The notes below the pieces were generated by a model that had not been told where the DNA came from, searched no databases, and saw nothing but the letters and a program-made list of their open reading frames with translations. The translations under genes and the position numbers were made by a program. This document shows, piece by piece, positions 6,201-6,489 of a stretch of DNA of 6,489 bases. Origin of the DNA: Akkermansia muciniphila (GTDB lineage: Bacteria; Verrucomicrobiota; Verrucomicrobiia; Limisphaerales; SXTU01); assembly GCA_945872195.1 (NCBI GenBank), contig CAMBZO010000156.1, positions 1 through 6,489 on the forward strand, written 5' to 3'. The first letter of the stretch is position 1; every line of letters begins with the position of its first letter.

Positions 6201-6489
6201 GCGTGGTCTTGTCCGCGCGGGGCGAGGGCGTGAGCTGCTTGGCCTCCAGCGTGGCGAAGATGTAGTGGTCAATCGCGTTGCGCGCGAGTGGTGCCCAGTC
6301 CTTGCGGAAGTCGGGGATGAGGGGCTTGAAGATGGGCTGAAAGCTCCAGTGCTGCTTTGGGTCGGTGAGGGCCGCGCCGTATTTGTTCGGCGCGTCGGCG
6401 CGCGGGTCGGGCGCGCCCATGCGGACCCAAGCCTCGAGGTCGGCGATTTGCGCGGCGGGGAGTTTCTTGTCGTCCGGCGGCATCTGGAG
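3268..6489 (-). CDS. PSCyt1-PSCyt2-PSD1 (DUF1549/DUF1553) planctomycete/verrucomicrobial-type cytochrome-like protein, 5'-truncated
   Basis: A 1073-codon C-terminal part of a large protein; the gene continues past the right edge. The codons before the Met at 6481-6483 are open (Leu-Gln), and LQMPPDDKKL matches the end of a PSCyt1 cytochrome-c-like domain, so this Met is a probable haem axial ligand and not the start. Numbering it residue 1: PSCyt1 end (1-28); PSCyt2/DUF1549 (about 45-305) with LIRRATFNLTGLPPT, RYGERWGRHWLDVARYGD and a CxxCH motif CARCH at 279-283; a helical linker (about 320-560); PSD1/DUF1553 (about 600-860) with SGRLELAKEIASPDNPLTAR, VNRVWLHQFGEGIVRTANDFG, RRSVYGLVDRANLP and PQQALFMMNSP. 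Residues about 880-1025 look like an extra beta-rich domain, before the closing PWEKLAQVLLETNELTFVN. An unusual segment at about 205-238 (ESKVQSPKSK...STLNSQPSR) is encoded by heptad repeats. Homologues are usually exported and often occur next to DUF1501 genes; their biochemical role is not established. The missing upstream part should hold a signal peptide and the PSCyt1 haem-binding CxxCH. Confidence 0.93.
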   Translation of the reverse strand, partial: LQMPPDDKKLPAAQIADLEAWVRMGAPDPRADAPNKYGAALTDPKQHWSFQPIFKPLIPDFRKDWAPLARNAIDHYIFATLEAKQLTPSPRADKTTLIRRATFNLTGLPPTLAEVDDFLADESPQAFEKIIDRLLASPRYGERWGRHWLDVARYGDTTGRRNNNRGETRYLHSHTYRDWVIQSFNDDRPFDQFAKLQIAADRLVGEEESKVQSPKSKAANAATEKLPPTQRSTLNSQPSRSDLAALGFITLGPRLNNNADDLIDDRIDVVTKGFLALSVTCARCHDHKFDPIPTKDYYALHGVFASSTEPRDGAELPVNKDTPEFRTFQKALAEAEDGLKKFEDGLRARARAELVFRINDYFKALHDFGHPTNTTPFGQFMQRRNLLPAVATGWKDALAKAKTTHHPVLSVWHEFAALPATNFLKAATPIALRLRSSGDTNKPVNPLVARALTSPPGSIAVVATNFARLFTDANTRWGQLAAQHANRVRTGGTNAPAAPTGLADAAQEEIRRVLHDPASPAYLFTDEKVEASLARVRNLGTVRTEQQRLARVVEDLRTSHTGAPPRAVVLNDSPQPRDSYVYIKGNRGSRGPDAPRQFLEILSGENRAPFRDGSGRLELAKEIASPDNPLTARVMVNRVWLHQFGEGIVRTANDFGLRSDPPTHPELLDYLAWQFMENGWSVKKLQKLMMLSHAWQQSSEDNPRFAQVDPENRWLWQQNRRRLEFEALRDTVLHIGGKLDFKMGGPGERLDRPDTDGEYSDRRSVYGLVDRANLPNMFGAFDFANPDLSTGQRNNTVVPQQALFMMNSPLVIEQARNTVQRGDLKSLPNDLERVKMLYRLIYSRLPTDTELKLALNYLFSEMSAPKGPLPGQPPWEYGLGSVDNRTGRVGAFWPLLYSPQSRFYQSTPRIPDSRAGNFHLSANGGHPGLAYTQAAIRRWTAMDDMLVSIEGSLAHTGQNSDGVQGQIIFSSAGSIARGVALRSEVPMVVPRVKVNAGDTLDFVVDGRLGGVNDTFTWTAIIRELDAKQTPPVATGKQWNSQRDFVAPIAARRLYPWEKLAQVLLETNELTFVN
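5777..5804. repeat. 7-bp tandem repeat array (TTGAGCG-type, four copies) inside the PSCyt2 gene
   Basis: On the plus strand the four consecutive heptads are GGTTGAG, AGTTGAG, CGTTGAG and CGTTGAG, varying only in their first two bases. On the coding (minus) strand they read as CTCAACG-type units and are translated as part of QRSTLNSQPSR. The unit is stop-free on the coding strand but contains TGA on the other, so it is tolerated here in the only orientation that could be translated through. It lies 33 bp from a second, different heptad array. Confidence 0.9.
5838..5867. repeat. 7-bp tandem repeat array (CTTTGGA, four perfect copies) inside the PSCyt2 gene
   Basis: Four perfect CTTTGGA heptads occupy 5838-5865, followed by CT. 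On the coding strand they read as AGTCCAA-type units and give ESKVQSPKSK. Together with the TTGAGCG-type array at 5777-5804 and the 33-bp spacer they make a block of about 91 bp between the conserved FAKLQIAADRLVG and DLAALGFITLGPR segments of the PSCyt2 domain, where relatives normally have only a short loop. The two arrays are not reverse complements, so no strong hairpin is expected, unlike the block in the helicase gene. Confidence 0.92.

Noticed and set aside
6481..6483. ATG as the start codon of the PSCyt2/PSD1 gene
   Set aside because: The reading frame stays open to the window edge and the Met belongs to the LQMPP motif of a PSCyt1 domain, so it is internal.
1..6489. A defence or other multi-gene system linking the helicase, the redoxin and the PSCyt2 protein
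   Set aside because: The three genes have different cell locations and strands, the helicase has an ordinary housekeeping architecture, and no nuclease, toxin or recombinase partner is visible.

Overview
The window is GC-rich, densely coding bacterial chromosome. It holds three large protein genes, two of them cut by the window edges. The best pointer to the host is the large minus-strand gene, a PSCyt2/PSD1 (DUF1549/DUF1553) protein of the kind abundant in Planctomycetota, Verrucomicrobiota and Lentisphaerota. The secreted thioredoxin-like gene with calcium-loop-like motifs and the in-frame heptanucleotide repeats also fit that superphylum. I lean towards Verrucomicrobiota, but this is inference from family distribution and not a phylogenetic placement.

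Layout: (1) 3-1847, plus strand, the C-terminal ~614 codons of a UvrD/PcrA/Rep-type superfamily 1 helicase; the Walker A end lies upstream of the window. (2) 1848-1936, an 89-bp gap with a clean stem-loop straight after the helicase stop and a weak promoter-like pair. (3) 1937-3238, plus strand, a complete 433-aa exported TlpA/ResA-like thiol-disulfide oxidoreductase. (4) 3239-3267, a 29-bp convergent gap with a small imperfect hairpin. (5) 3268-6489, minus strand, a PSCyt1-PSCyt2-PSD1 protein whose N-terminus, with signal peptide and most of the cytochrome-c-like domain, lies beyond the right edge. No intergenic stretch exceeds 300 bases. I see no tRNA, rRNA, CRISPR array, transposase or attachment site.

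The genes do not form an obvious pathway. The helicase is a cytoplasmic DNA repair/replication enzyme. The redoxin-like protein and the PSCyt/PSD protein are both probably exported and might share an envelope or redox setting, but they are convergent and not co-transcribed.

The most unusual signal is not a gene. Two unrelated proteins (the helicase and the PSCyt2/PSD1 protein) each carry an in-frame insert of about 84-91 bp built from 7-bp tandem repeats: four heptads, a 25-33 bp spacer, then four more heptads. In the helicase the two arms are near-perfect reverse complements. In the PSCyt2 gene they are two different heptad families. This looks like a heptad-based dispersed repeat that has entered, or expanded in, surface loops of coding genes without breaking the frame.
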